NCBI GenBank assembly: GCA_030428385.1 | Contig: JAUIDY010000026.1 | Coordinates: forward strand, 1-57,621 | Direction: 5' to 3' | Source: Rhodothermia bacterium | GTDB taxonomy: Bacteria; Bacteroidota; Rhodothermia; Rhodothermales; JAAAOL01 | Length of the DNA: 57,621 nt | In this document: piece after piece, positions 23,688-33,276 of the stretch | How the letters are laid out: each line of letters begins with the position of its first letter | How positions within the stretch are numbered: the stretch's first letter is position 1 | Program-made: the position numbers and the translations under genes | Notes under the pieces: model-generated | Told to the model about the DNA's origin: nothing | The model's input: only the letters and a program-made list of their open reading frames with translations | Databases searched by the model: none

Positions 23688-24197
23688 ATGTTTTCTATCG
23701 CAACAATAAGCCTTTTGCTCCTTCTCTCACCTCCAACCATGGCTGTATCCACTCCAACAACGCCCCACATCATCGAAGTCAACGGCATGGTGTTCCGCTG
23801 GCACATCGCCAAGGAGCGGCTGCTTGTGGAGGTCAGCGCACCGACGCAGGGCTGGGTGGCAGTGGGCTTTAACCCGAAGCGTGGCCTGGCAGGCACGCAC
23901 CTGATCATGGGCGCCGTGGTGGATGGACAGACCACCGTTGACGACCGCTACATCGTCCGCATCGGGCAGCACCGGTCGATTGCGGCGCTGGGCGGTGTTC
24001 CTAGCCTGTCGCACATCCAGGGCACCGAGACCGCGAGCGAGACGCGGCTTTCTTTTTCCTTCCCGCTCGACGCGCCCGACCGTTTTCATCAGACGCTGGT
24101 CCCCGGCGAGACCTACCACCTGCTGCTTGCCTACAGCGTGGACGACGACTTCATGCACCACTCGCGCATGCGCACGCATGTATCCTTCCAACTCTAG
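23688..24197 (+). CDS. secreted DOMON-domain protein
   Basis: The 169-residue protein has a signal peptide (MFSIATISLLLLLSPPTMAV) and one DOMON domain. It shows VFRWHIAKERLLVEV, GWVAVGFNP and GLAGTHLIMGAVVDG, then VDDRYI and a C-terminal HHSRMRTHVSF. DOMON domains bind heme or sugars and often work in extracellular electron transfer; here the Met in HLIMG and the His residues near the end could be axial ligands. It sits between marR and an NTF2-like gene. The role of the set is not known. Confidence 0.82.
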   Translation: MFSIATISLLLLLSPPTMAVSTPTTPHIIEVNGMVFRWHIAKERLLVEVSAPTQGWVAVGFNPKRGLAGTHLIMGAVVDGQTTVDDRYIVRIGQHRSIAALGGVPSLSHIQGTETASETRLSFSFPLDAPDRFHQTLVPGETYHLLLAYSVDDDFMHHSRMRTHVSFQL

Positions 24198-24209
24198 CTC
24201 CATCCTCCC

Positions 24210-24650
24210 ATGAAACACACACTTTTGCTCACCGCTCTTCCGTTTCTCCTCACCTTCACGACCTTTACGCCATCTATGCCTTCTTCCTCTGACAACACCG
24301 CCGCCATCCGTGCCACCATCACCCAGTTTGCGCAGGGGGCCGACAACCAGGATGTCGCCGCCCTTGCCGAAAGCCTGCACCCCGAAGCTCAGCAGTTTTT
24401 CCTCAGCCCCGACGGCCTCGTCCGCCTCACCGTTCCCGCCTACCTCGGCATGGTTGAGGCGAAGCAGATCGGCGGCGTGCCGCGCGACATTACCATCGCG
24501 TCCATCGATGTGACGGCCCACATCGCTCAGGCCAAAGCCACCTTCGCCAACGACGCGATGCGGCTCGACAACTACGTCTCGCTGATGCAGGTCGACGGCG
24601 AGTGGAAGATCCTCAGCATCGTTATCAAGCTAGAAATGCGGGGGAAATGA
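24210..24650 (+). CDS. exported NTF2-like (lumazine-binding-type) protein
   Basis: The 146-residue protein starts with a signal peptide (MKHTLLLTALPFLLTFTTFT). It then has an SnoaL/NTF2-like cone: AIRATITQFAQGADNQDVAA, LAESLHPEAQQFF, and the last strands DNYVSLMQVDGEWKILSIVI. This order matches the putative lumazine-binding family of small exported proteins common in Bacteroidota. No catalytic residue is proposed. It is the last gene of the marR-DOMON set, 13 bp after the DOMON gene, with a strong hairpin immediately downstream. Confidence 0.82.
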   Translation: MKHTLLLTALPFLLTFTTFTPSMPSSSDNTAAIRATITQFAQGADNQDVAALAESLHPEAQQFFLSPDGLVRLTVPAYLGMVEAKQIGGVPRDITIASIDVTAHIAQAKATFANDAMRLDNYVSLMQVDGEWKILSIVIKLEMRGK

Positions 24651-24652
24651 TG

Positions 24653-24706
24653 CGTAAAACGTGAACCTCACTGCAGCGATGGTGCTCGGCACCCTCACGT
24701 TTTACG
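24653..24706. terminator. bidirectional hairpin between convergent genes
   Basis: CGTAAAACGTGA and TCACGTTTTACG are perfect 12 bp arms around a 30 nt GC-rich loop that itself contains a small stem (GGTGCTCGGCACC). It starts 3 bp after the NTF2-like stop and lies before the end of the convergent exonuclease gene. The right arm is part of the 19 bp sequence also found at 12270. Confidence 0.8.
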
Positions 24707-24785
24707 TTTCACGCAGTACCCTCAATGACACGGACCAACGTATCGCGTGCGGCGTGTTTACGCGCCTGTCGACATCCTCCGCGTT

Positions 24786-26501
24786 TCACCCATCGCCTCC
24801 TGCCACTGCCAGCACCTGTTCCACCAAGTCCTCCAACGCTTGGTCGGGGTGCCACTGTATCGAGGTAGTGCTGTCGCGGTGGACGTAGAGCCAGTGGGCG
24901 AGGATGCGGACCTCATCCACTTCCTGCTTCAGGTATCGGGCCGGGCGTTCCAGCGCCGCGTCGAAGTGTTCGGCGAGGCGTTCGTGCAGGTGCTCGCGTT
25001 GCCCGTTGATGGGCGGCAGCGTAAGCACCACGGTCTCGGCAAGACGCCCGAAGCGGATGACGTAACACTCGGCAGTATCCGCCTCTGCGCCGGGATGCAC
25101 CAGCACGGCGTTGTGCTGCAGCACAGGGGCCGCCATCTGCTCCTGCTTGTCGAGCAGGCGTTCGAGGCGCTGCATCCAGTCGCGGTATTCCCCTGCTTCT
25201 TCGTACTTCATGTCAGCGGAAGCCTCGCGCATCCGCGTTTCCAGTTCGGCCAGCACGCTGCGGTCCTGCCCCAGCAAAAACCGCCGGACGCGTTCTACCT
25301 CGCTGCCGTATTCGGCCAGTGCCGGCTCGCCTTCACAAGGCGCGTTACACCGCCCAAAAGCGGCGTACAAACACTTGCGCCCGAGGCGGTACGTCTCGTC
25401 GTCACACTCGCGCAGTTGGTAGACGCGGTTAATGATGTCCACCAGCAACTCGGCCTGCCGCCGCCCGCTGAGCGGCCCGAAATACTCGGCCCCGTCGTCC
25501 TGCACGTACGACATCGTGGTGAGGCGCGGCGCTTCGTGCGTGGTGTCGAGCCGCAGGAACGGGCGGTTGCGGTAGCGGCGCTGCGCCCGGTTGAAGCGCG
25601 GTTTAAGCGACTTGATGAGTTTGGATTCGAGCAGCAGCGCACTCAGTTCCGAGCCCGTCTCCTGCCATTCGACCGTGCGCAGCGTCTTGACCAGCTTGTG
25701 CGTCCGTTCGGGCAAGGCTTCGACGCCCGTGAAGTAGCTGCGGACGCGGTTGCGGAGGCTTTTGGCCTTGCCGATATACAGCAGGTCGCCCCGTCGGTCT
25801 TTCATAAAATACACGCCGGGGCGGTCGGGGAGGCCGGGCAGCGTCTCTTCGCGGATGCGCTCGACGTGTTTGGGCGGCTTGCGGACGGCTTTGTAGGTGC
25901 GGTGCTGAAAGGTAAGCAGGCGTCCCAGCGTCTCGATTTCGTGCTCGTAGGTGAGCAGCTTAAGCAGGTGGAGCAACACCTTGGCGGTGGCGAGCGCGTC
26001 GCCGTGGGCGCGGTGGCGAGCTTCATTGCGGATGCCGTAGAACTGTGCCAGCGCCGTCAGTCCTTTGGATGGCAGACCGGGCAACAAGCGCCGGGCGAGG
26101 CGTAGCGTGCAGAGTTGCTCGTTCTTGATTGTCGGCAGCGCCAACCGCTCCAACTCCGCATTTAAGAACCGACGGTCGAAGCTGACGTTGTGCGCGGTAA
26201 AGATGCCGTGGCTCAGAAAATCAACGAGTTGCGGCAGCACCTCCGCCGACGGAGGCTGTTCGAACACCATGCCCGTGGAGATGCCCGTCAGTTGCGTGAT
26301 GCGCGACGGCACCGAGCGTCCGGGGTTGATGAGTTGGGTGAACGAGTCGGTGATCTGGCCGCCCAGCACCTTCACCGCCGCCACTTCGATGAGGCGGTCC
26401 TCGTCGGCTTGGGTGCCGGTGGTTTCGGTATCCACCACGATGAAAGGGACTTCATCGAGCGGGGTATCCGGGTGAAGGGCAGGCGGTTCTTCGGTGTGCA
26501 T
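24786..26501 (-). CDS. DnaQ-type exonuclease fused to UvrC-like GIY-YIG nuclease
   Basis: The 571-residue fusion protein begins with a DEDDh exonuclease. Its catalytic blocks are IVVDTETTG (residues 21-29), TAHNVSFDRRFL and HRAHGDALAT. From about 228 it is UvrC-like: RPGVYFMKDRRGDLLYIGKA with the GIY-YIG Tyr/Arg residues, NRVRSYFTG, ESKLIKSLKPRFN, KCLYAAFGRCNAPCEG, and a UVR-motif helix (KYEEAGEYRDWMQRLERLL). It lacks the UvrC RNase H and HhH domains, so it resembles Cho with a proofreading-type nuclease in front. This architecture is known in Actinobacteria and some Bacteroidota. A role in excision repair incision is likely; it need not depend on the nearby uvrA paralogue. The start is ATG 26501. 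Confidence 0.93.
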   Translation of the reverse strand: MHTEEPPALHPDTPLDEVPFIVVDTETTGTQADEDRLIEVAAVKVLGGQITDSFTQLINPGRSVPSRITQLTGISTGMVFEQPPSAEVLPQLVDFLSHGIFTAHNVSFDRRFLNAELERLALPTIKNEQLCTLRLARRLLPGLPSKGLTALAQFYGIRNEARHRAHGDALATAKVLLHLLKLLTYEHEIETLGRLLTFQHRTYKAVRKPPKHVERIREETLPGLPDRPGVYFMKDRRGDLLYIGKAKSLRNRVRSYFTGVEALPERTHKLVKTLRTVEWQETGSELSALLLESKLIKSLKPRFNRAQRRYRNRPFLRLDTTHEAPRLTTMSYVQDDGAEYFGPLSGRRQAELLVDIINRVYQLRECDDETYRLGRKCLYAAFGRCNAPCEGEPALAEYGSEVERVRRFLLGQDRSVLAELETRMREASADMKYEEAGEYRDWMQRLERLLDKQEQMAAPVLQHNAVLVHPGAEADTAECYVIRFGRLAETVVLTLPPINGQREHLHERLAEHFDAALERPARYLKQEVDEVRILAHWLYVHRDSTTSIQWHPDQALEDLVEQVLAVAGGDG

Positions 26502-26523
26502 CCCGCCTCAACGCCTACCGGCG

Positions 26524-27984
26524 TCATTCGCTCCCGGCAGGTACCGCTGACAACGTCGCCGTGAGGGCTTGCAAGTCAAAATTGAGCAATGTGGCGATGT
26601 GCTGACCGATGGCGGCGTTGTCCTGGTTGCCCAGGAAAAGCTCACGACCGGGGCCGTACGCATACACATTCACATCCACCCCGGTATGACCACCCGTGGT
26701 CCAGCCGATCACGGCGCGGCGGGCGATGATTTCCGCCAGCACGAAGTTGGCCGCCTGCGGCGTAGAGGAAGCCAGCAACGCTTGTTCGTCCGCCGAAATC
26801 TCAATGCCCGTATGTGCTTCGATGGTCTCGGCCACAATGGGGGCATAGACGCTCATGTTGTCGGCGCTGATGGGCTCCAGCCCGGCGGATTCGCCCTGTG
26901 CATTGATGGCCGCGGCTATCGCCCCGTGCGAGGCTGTGATCTGATCCACCACATCGGGTTCCCACGTATACAACGAGCGTCCGTCTACCTCCCGCCCGAT
27001 GGTTAAGCCGCCCGTTTCGTGGTCTGAAGTGGAAAGGATGAGTGTCTGCCCGTCGGCTTCGGCAAAAGCCAGAGCAGCCGCCACGGCGTCGTCAAACGCG
27101 AGGATGTCGTGCAGATGCGCGGCGAGGTCGTTGCCGTGCGCCGCGTGGTCGATGCGGCTGCCCTCTACCATCAGGAAGAACCCTTCCGCGTTGCCCTTCA
27201 GCAGGTCGATGGCTTTTTGTGTCATCTCGGCAAGGCTGGGTTCGGCAGCGGCGTCGCGGTCGATTTCATAGGCCATGTGGTCGCGGGTGAACAGCCCCAC
27301 CACCGGCGCTGTCATCACGGCATCGAAAGCCGCACGATCTTGCAGCACGGTGTAGCCCGCGGCAGCGGCCTCATCGAGCAGGTGGCGTCCGTCTTCGCGC
27401 CAGCCGTCTTGGTCCTGCGGCACAAACGGCCCCCATCCGCCGCCCAAGAGGACATCCACGTTTTGCGCCATCTGCTGCACGGCAATTTCCGTTTCCATGT
27501 TGCGGCTGGGCACATGCGCCGAGAAGGCAGCGGGGGTGGCATGGGTGATGCGGCTGGTAGCGACCAATCCGGTCGCCATCCCGCGCTGCTCGGCCGCCTC
27601 TAATACCGTGGCAACCGCCTGCCGGTCTTCGTCCACCGCAATCGCGCCGTTGTAGGTCTTGATGCCGCAAGCGTAGGCGGTGGCGCTCGCGGCCGAGTCG
27701 GTCACGCGGCTGTCCGTGGCAAAGGTGCGCACCGAGCCCACCTGAATGGCGTCGAGTGCCAGTGCCTCGCGCCCTTCCTTATAGCGCAGGTAATCACGGG
27801 CAAGCGTGAAGCTGGCAGGGCCACAGCCGTCGGAAATGAAGAGAATGACATTGCGGGGTGTTTCGGACGGTACCGTGGTCGGACGGGCGGCTACCGGGGG
27901 CGTATATTCGGCGACCGAGTTGGAACATGCGCTGAAGACCAGGCACAGCAACAACCCACAGGCGGTAAGAAGACGCGAAGACAT
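26524..27984 (-). CDS. alkaline phosphatase (PhoA family), lipoprotein
   Basis: The 486-residue protein starts with a lipoprotein signal (lipobox VFSAC, Cys20). The metal-binding first Asp lies in NVILFISDGCGPA (residue 52) and the phospho-Ser nucleophile in RVTDSAASATAYACG (Ser97). Further metal ligands are in THATPAAFSAH, EGSRIDHAAHGND and STSDHETGG, and the last His in WTTGGHTGVDV. It releases phosphate from organic esters at the outer surface. It ends 22 bp before the exonuclease gene on the same strand. A Na/Pi cotransporter and PPK2 lie 4-6 kb away. It is divergent from the lactonase gene. Confidence 0.95.
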   Translation of the reverse strand: MSSRLLTACGLLLCLVFSACSNSVAEYTPPVAARPTTVPSETPRNVILFISDGCGPASFTLARDYLRYKEGREALALDAIQVGSVRTFATDSRVTDSAASATAYACGIKTYNGAIAVDEDRQAVATVLEAAEQRGMATGLVATSRITHATPAAFSAHVPSRNMETEIAVQQMAQNVDVLLGGGWGPFVPQDQDGWREDGRHLLDEAAAAGYTVLQDRAAFDAVMTAPVVGLFTRDHMAYEIDRDAAAEPSLAEMTQKAIDLLKGNAEGFFLMVEGSRIDHAAHGNDLAAHLHDILAFDDAVAAALAFAEADGQTLILSTSDHETGGLTIGREVDGRSLYTWEPDVVDQITASHGAIAAAINAQGESAGLEPISADNMSVYAPIVAETIEAHTGIEISADEQALLASSTPQAANFVLAEIIARRAVIGWTTGGHTGVDVNVYAYGPGRELFLGNQDNAAIGQHIATLLNFDLQALTATLSAVPAGSE

Positions 27985-28192
27985 AAACGTGACTCTTAAG
28001 CAACAAAGAAAAAGACCTTGTCCGATACCGGACCTGCAGCAAAGGGTTTCTTGCGGCGGGCATGTTCATCATTCGAAAATACAAAAGGGTGGCTTTGCCA
28101 AAACTGAAATTCATGGACACGCCAAACGTGGAAGCCGCAAAAGCGATAATATGGCGGCGTTTTGTCTCCCCCTTCCTGTTTTCATTTCGACC

Positions 28193-29359
28193 ATGCCCTC
28201 CCGACCTTCCTTTGCGCTTCTCGTGGCGGTGTTGTTTTTCAGCGCCTGTGAAACCCCCTCCCCTACGCCTTCCCCCGAACCTGATCCTTCTCCCAGCATG
28301 ACCTCCCGCCTCTACGTTGGCACCGGCACGGGCGATGACACCGGCGGCATCTTTTCGTTTACCTTCGACGCCGCCTCCGCCACGCTGACGCCCGCGCATG
28401 ACCCGGTGGCGATTATGAACCCCACCTACATCACCCTGTCGCCCGATCAGCGCTTTTTGTACAGTGTGGGGGAGACCCGTGAGGGCAGCGTCAGCGCCTA
28501 TCAGATCGACCCTGCGACGGGCGCGCTGACCCTGCTCAACACGCAGTCGGTGCACGGCGCGGCCCCGTGTTACATCAGTACGGATGCGACGGGACGGTGG
28601 GTGCTGGTGGCGAACTACGTGAGTGGCAACGTGGCGTCGTTCCCGGTACAGGCAGACGGCAGCCTCGGCGAGGCGGTAGAGGTGGTGCAGCACGAAGGCA
28701 CCCTCGGCACCCATACGCAGCGGCAGGAAGCACCGCACGCGCATTACATCCGCATGGACCCGCAAAACCGCTTCGCCCTCGCCACCGACCTCGGCATCGA
28801 CGAGGTGCGCGCATATCCGCTGGACCTGGAGACGGGTAGCCTCAATGCCGACAGCGCCGCCGTCTACACTGCCGCCCCCGGCAGCGGCCCGCGCCATCTC
28901 GACTTCCACCCGAACGGGCGCTTCGTTTACCTTGTGGGCGAACTCACGGGCACCGTGTCGGCCCTGACCTACGACGCCGAAACCGGAACCCTCAGTGAGG
29001 TCCAAACCGTGTCGAGCCTGCCCGATGGCTTCGCGGGCACCAACACCAGCGCCGACGTGCATGTGCATCCGAACGGGCGCTTTCTGTATGTCTCCAACCG
29101 GGGCGACTCGGACAACCTCGCCATCTATACCATCAATGAAGCCACCGGGGAACTGACGCTGGTGGGTCATCAGGGCGAAGACGTCGTTTGGCCGCGCAAC
29201 TTCGCCATCGATCCATCCGGCGCGTTCCTGCTGGTCGCCAACCGCCGCGCCGATGAAATCACCGTCCTCCGCATCGACACCGCCACGGGGCTCCTCACGC
29301 CGACGGGGCAACGGGTTTCGGTGCCCGGGCCCACGTGCATCCAGTTTGTGACGCCGTAG
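28193..29359 (+). CDS. lactonase-family beta-propeller lipoprotein (YbhE-like)
   Basis: The 388-residue protein has a lipoprotein signal (MPSRPSFALLVAVLFFSAC). The spacer is Pro/Ser-rich, and a seven-bladed propeller of the YbhE/3-carboxymuconate-cyclase type follows. It shows LYVGTGTGDDTGGIFSF, RFLYSVGE, EAPHAHYIRMDPQNRFA, GSGPRHLDFHPNGRFVYLVG, VHPNGRFLYVSNRGDSDN and WPRNFAIDPSGAFLLVAN. All are repeat landmarks of the lactonase family. The propeller of E. coli YbhE (Pgl) hydrolyses 6-phosphogluconolactone in the cytoplasm. This exported form must act on another lactone or as a binding protein. It is transcribed away from the phosphatase gene. Confidence 0.9.
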   Translation: MPSRPSFALLVAVLFFSACETPSPTPSPEPDPSPSMTSRLYVGTGTGDDTGGIFSFTFDAASATLTPAHDPVAIMNPTYITLSPDQRFLYSVGETREGSVSAYQIDPATGALTLLNTQSVHGAAPCYISTDATGRWVLVANYVSGNVASFPVQADGSLGEAVEVVQHEGTLGTHTQRQEAPHAHYIRMDPQNRFALATDLGIDEVRAYPLDLETGSLNADSAAVYTAAPGSGPRHLDFHPNGRFVYLVGELTGTVSALTYDAETGTLSEVQTVSSLPDGFAGTNTSADVHVHPNGRFLYVSNRGDSDNLAIYTINEATGELTLVGHQGEDVVWPRNFAIDPSGAFLLVANRRADEITVLRIDTATGLLTPTGQRVSVPGPTCIQFVTP

Positions 29360-29426
29360 CGCATTGCCATTCCGCCTCTCGCCGGGCTACCTTGCGCCTA
29401 GCATTTGGGCTTTTCCTGCTTAGCAA

Positions 29427-31325
29427 ATGAAACGTGTTGTCGTGGCGATGCTTCACCGCATCCTCTGCCTGTTCGTCGTGCTGTTGATGGGGGCGCTCCA
29501 GACGAGCGCAGCCCAGTCCTTTGCCCTGCGTACCGAGGAAGCCGGGTTCGGGCAGAACCGGATTAGCGCCACGAACGGCGTGGCCGTGGCCGACTACGAC
29601 CGCGATGGCGACCTCGACGTGTACTTCGTGGCCTATGCCGCCTACGACCCGAACGATGCGACCACGTGGAACCGCCTCTTTCGCAACCGGGGCGACGGCA
29701 CGTTTTTGATCGAGTCGCGAACGCCGGAACTGGCGGGACGCGGCGAGGCCGTGGCATTCAGCCCAATGGGCTACAAGCTAGGCGCGGCGTGGGGCGACTA
29801 CAACAACGACGGCTGGCCCGACCTTTTCCTGACCAACCTCGGCCCCGATCAGCTTTTCCATAACAACGGCGACGGCACCTTCACGGAGGTCACCGAGGCG
29901 GCAGGCGTAGCAGGCACAGCTACGCACCTCAGCAGCAGCGGGCTGTGGTTTGACTACGACCGCGACGGCGATCTGGACCTGTACGTGAGCATTGAGGAAG
30001 ATTACGCCAGCACCGACCGCGACCTCCGCAACCGGCTGTATCAGAACCAGGGCGACGGCACCTTTACCGACGTCTCGGCGGTGAGCGGCACGGCGGATGC
30101 CGGCAAAACGTGGACGACGGTGTCGTTCGACATTAACAACGACGGCTTGCTGGACCTGTACCTCGCCAATGACTTCGGCCCGAACGCCATCTACCTGAAC
30201 AACGGCGACGGCACGTTTCAGAACGTCACCGGCATTCAGACCGGCCCCGGCGAGATTGGCGATCCCGGCAACGGCATGGGCCTTGCCGTGGCAGACTGCG
30301 ACGGCAATGGCTTCCTCGACATCTACCTCACCAACATCACCGAAGCCGGACCCAACTGGCCGCAGTTTAACCCATTGTTTCTCAATACCGGCGCCGCCGC
30401 ATTCATCAATGGCGCCACGGACACCGGGACCCACCAAGCAGGCTGGGGCTGGGGCACCGAGTTCTTCGACGCCGATCACGATGGCGACCAGGACCTGTTC
30501 GTTGTCACGGGCAACTTTCAGCCCGACTTTGAAAACGTCTTCTTCCGCAACCGCTCGGACGAAGGCACCTTTATCTTCGACAACATCGCCGCCGCGTTGG
30601 GCATGAACGACCTGCCTGCCGCCCGCGGCCTCGCGCTTTTCGACTACGACAACGACGGCGACCAGGACGTGCTGATCTCCAACGTCAGCGAACCCCCGGT
30701 GCTGTACGAAAACACCCGCACACAGGGGCACTGGCTGAAGGTGAAGTTGGAAGGCACGGCCTCCAACCACGATGCCTTCGGTACTACCGTCGAGGTGTTT
30801 GCAGGCGGCACGTCGTACAAGCGTTACCACCACGGGGCGCAATTCCTCGGACAAAACCTTGTGCCTGTGCACGTGGGCCTCGCCGACGCCGCCGAAGTGG
30901 AGCGCGTGGTGGTGACCTGGCCGAATGGCGTGGTGGAAGAAATCGGCGCGGTGGAAGTGAACCAGACCCTCACCCTCCGCGAAGGCGAGGGACTGGTGGA
31001 CGGCACCCCGACCGCCACCGACCATGCCCCGGCGGTTCCTGAAGCCGTGCGCCTGGAAAGCAGCTACCCCAACCCCTTCCGGGACCGCGTCCACCTCCGC
31101 GTAGAAACCACAACGCCCGGGACGCTAGAATTACATGTCTTCAACGCCCTGGGACAAACCGCGCGGGTGGTTCAGCAGGTGACAGGCGCGGGCCTCCACA
31201 CGTTCACCTGGGATGCGACAGACGATGCCGGGCAACCGCTTGCGAGTGGGCTGTATTTCTACAAGGTGAAACTGGACGGCATGTGGAGCAGCGGCGAAAC
31301 GGGGCGGCTGGTGGTGGTGCGGTAA
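29427..31325 (+). CDS. secreted FG-GAP/ASPIC-UnbV protein with T9SS sorting domain
   Basis: The 632-residue protein has an N-terminal signal peptide ending near residue 30 (TSAAQS). It carries at least seven FG-GAP/VCBS-type repeats with calcium-binding DxDxDG loops (DYDRDGDLDVYF, DYNNDGWPDLFL, DYDRDGDLDLYV, DINNDGLLDLYL, DHDGDQDLFV, DYDNDGDQDVLI). An ASPIC/UnbV domain follows around residues 430-515. The C-terminal about 90 residues (ESSYPNPFRDRVHLR, FNALGQTARVV, DATDDAGQPLASGLYFY) are a T9SS type A sorting domain. This supports an FCB-group host with a type IX secretion system. The ligand or adhesive role is unknown. Confidence 0.93.
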   Translation: MKRVVVAMLHRILCLFVVLLMGALQTSAAQSFALRTEEAGFGQNRISATNGVAVADYDRDGDLDVYFVAYAAYDPNDATTWNRLFRNRGDGTFLIESRTPELAGRGEAVAFSPMGYKLGAAWGDYNNDGWPDLFLTNLGPDQLFHNNGDGTFTEVTEAAGVAGTATHLSSSGLWFDYDRDGDLDLYVSIEEDYASTDRDLRNRLYQNQGDGTFTDVSAVSGTADAGKTWTTVSFDINNDGLLDLYLANDFGPNAIYLNNGDGTFQNVTGIQTGPGEIGDPGNGMGLAVADCDGNGFLDIYLTNITEAGPNWPQFNPLFLNTGAAAFINGATDTGTHQAGWGWGTEFFDADHDGDQDLFVVTGNFQPDFENVFFRNRSDEGTFIFDNIAAALGMNDLPAARGLALFDYDNDGDQDVLISNVSEPPVLYENTRTQGHWLKVKLEGTASNHDAFGTTVEVFAGGTSYKRYHHGAQFLGQNLVPVHVGLADAAEVERVVVTWPNGVVEEIGAVEVNQTLTLREGEGLVDGTPTATDHAPAVPEAVRLESSYPNPFRDRVHLRVETTTPGTLELHVFNALGQTARVVQQVTGAGLHTFTWDATDDAGQPLASGLYFYKVKLDGMWSSGETGRLVVVR

Positions 31326-31501
31326 CCGGCTCCCGACACGCCGCCATCGACCAGGATTCAGGCGGACAGGGACTACCTTCTCGGCGCTCTTGTTTTTCAA
31401 AAGAAAACGGCCCTTCATTTCTGATAACAATTCCTTAACATAGAGCCCGTTCGCCGCCTCCTGCGGCCTCTTGTGTTTTTAAAGGACATCCCTCGTCATT
31501 C

Positions 31502-33226
31502 ATGGGCGATACAGCAGGGCTCGACACGTTTCAAATCATTGTTGAACTCGCCGGAGGACTCGCGCTCTTCCTCTTCGGCATGGAGCAAATCACCGACGCG
31601 CTAAAACGCACGGCCGGCGGGCGCATGAAGCAGCTCCTGGGCCGCCTCACCACCAACCGCTTTTCCGGCGTGGCGACCGGGGCGTTTGTGACGGCCATCA
31701 TCCAGTCGTCGTCCGTCACGACAGTACTAGTGGTAGGCTTTATCTCGGCGGGGTTGATGACGCTGCCACAGTCCATTGGCGTCATTATGGGCGCCGATAT
31801 TGGGACGACCATTACGGCACAGGTCATTGCTTTTAAAGTGACCAAATATGCGCTGATCCTCGTTGCTGTGGGGTTTGCGCTTATGTTTATCCCCAAAAAG
31901 GAAAAGGTGAAGCAATACGGCCTCATGATTATGGGGCTAGGGATGATTTTTTTCGGCATGGAGTTAATGAGCGATGCCACCCGCCCGCTGCGCTCCTATG
32001 AGCCCTTCATCAACATGATGCAGCGCATGGACCAGCCGCTGCTAGCGATTTTGGTGAGTACGGTCTTTACGGGTATTATTCAAAGCTCATCGGCAACCAT
32101 GGGCGTGGTGATTGTGCTGGGCTCCCAAGGCTTTATTTCGCTGGAAGCAGGCATCGCACTCGTGTTTGGAGCCAATGTTGGCACCTGTGTCACGGCACTG
32201 TTAGCAGCGCTGGGCAAACCACGCGAAGCCGTGCAGGCTGCTGTCTTCCATATCCTGTTTAAAATCATTGGCGTGTTGATCTGGATTGGGTTCATCGACG
32301 AGCTGGCTTGGGTCGTGCGTGAAATCTCGCCGACCTCGCCGGAGTTGAGCGGGGCTGCCCGTCTCGCTGCGGAATCGCCACGCCAGATCGCGAACGCCCA
32401 CACGCTGTTCAACGTCGCAAACACGGTGCTCTTCATCGGCTTTGTGGGCCCCATTGCTTGGTTCATCCGTCGCATCGTGCCTGAACGACCGTCCAAAGAA
32501 GTGGCGGGGGTGCAGCCGCGCTACCTGGATGACCTGGTACTGGATACGCCGGCGCTGGCGCTGGACCGCGTGCGCATGGAACTCCGGCGACTGGGAGAAC
32601 GGGCCCATCACATGGTGGAGCGGGCACTCGTAACCGTCTTCAACGGCAGCAAGGAAGAACTCACGGCCTTGCAGAACCTGGACGATGAAGTGGACACCCT
32701 GCACGGCGCCATCGTGACGTATCTCGGCCAGCTGTCGCAGGAAAACCTGAGCGTGGAGCAGTCGAAGGTGTTGTACGATTATATGGCCGCTGCCAACAAC
32801 ATGGAAAACATTGGCGACCTCATCGAGACCAACATTGTGGGCGCAGGCATGGAGCGGCTACGCACCAATCTGCAACCAAGCGATGAGACGCAAGAAGTGC
32901 TCCTTTCACTGCATGAAAAGGTAACTTGGGCGGTGCAACTGGCCCTGCAAGCATTGGATGCCTCTGATCCAGCGATGGCCACCATGGTGATCGATGCCAA
33001 AACCGAGATCAACCGGCTGGCCGAAGAAGCCGAAATGCACCTCGCGGGCCGCCTCACGGTGGATGAAGACCAGCGACTCCCCCTCTTTCGCTTTGAATCC
33101 GAGATTATCGAATATCTAAAACGGGTATACTATTTTGCCAAGCGCATCGCGAAGGGTGTTGTGGAGACGGACGTGCACCCCTCGCCCATGCCCCGGATCG
33201 ACCTTGAGGGGATCGGCGTCAACTAA
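31502..33226 (+). CDS. Na/Pi cotransporter family protein with PhoU-like domain
   Basis: The 574-residue protein has eight or so helices with two inverted transport repeats carrying the family QSSS motifs: FVTAIIQSSSVTT (near residue 68) and FTGIIQSSSATMG (near 200). GADIGTTITAQ and GANVGTCVTALLA are paired with them. From about 345 on it is helical and PhoU-like (RMELRRLGERAHHMV, YDYMAAANNMENIGDL, FESEIIEYLKRVYYFAKRIA). The domain order is that of NptA/PNaS-type phosphate:sodium symporters with regulatory PhoU domain. PPK2 follows 50 bp downstream on the same strand, so uptake and polyphosphate metabolism appear linked. Confidence 0.94.
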   Translation: MGDTAGLDTFQIIVELAGGLALFLFGMEQITDALKRTAGGRMKQLLGRLTTNRFSGVATGAFVTAIIQSSSVTTVLVVGFISAGLMTLPQSIGVIMGADIGTTITAQVIAFKVTKYALILVAVGFALMFIPKKEKVKQYGLMIMGLGMIFFGMELMSDATRPLRSYEPFINMMQRMDQPLLAILVSTVFTGIIQSSSATMGVVIVLGSQGFISLEAGIALVFGANVGTCVTALLAALGKPREAVQAAVFHILFKIIGVLIWIGFIDELAWVVREISPTSPELSGAARLAAESPRQIANAHTLFNVANTVLFIGFVGPIAWFIRRIVPERPSKEVAGVQPRYLDDLVLDTPALALDRVRMELRRLGERAHHMVERALVTVFNGSKEELTALQNLDDEVDTLHGAIVTYLGQLSQENLSVEQSKVLYDYMAAANNMENIGDLIETNIVGAGMERLRTNLQPSDETQEVLLSLHEKVTWAVQLALQALDASDPAMATMVIDAKTEINRLAEEAEMHLAGRLTVDEDQRLPLFRFESEIIEYLKRVYYFAKRIAKGVVETDVHPSPMPRIDLEGIGVN

Positions 33227-33276
33227 CGCGACGGCGTCACCAGCACCCGTTGAATACGCGTGGGAATACAGAAACC

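Noticed and set aside
24747-26105. 452-codon open frame on the + strand
   Set aside because: It is antisense to the well-supported exonuclease/GIY-YIG gene and has no domain pattern; long antisense frames are usual in GC-rich DNA.
27794-29311. 505-codon open frame on the minus strand
   Set aside because: It is antisense to the lactonase gene and overlaps the phosphatase start; composition is low-complexity His/Arg/Gly.
29778-31094. 438-codon open frame on the minus strand
   Set aside because: It is antisense to the FG-GAP protein, whose repeated GAC/GGC codons read as Val/Ala on the other strand; no family motif.
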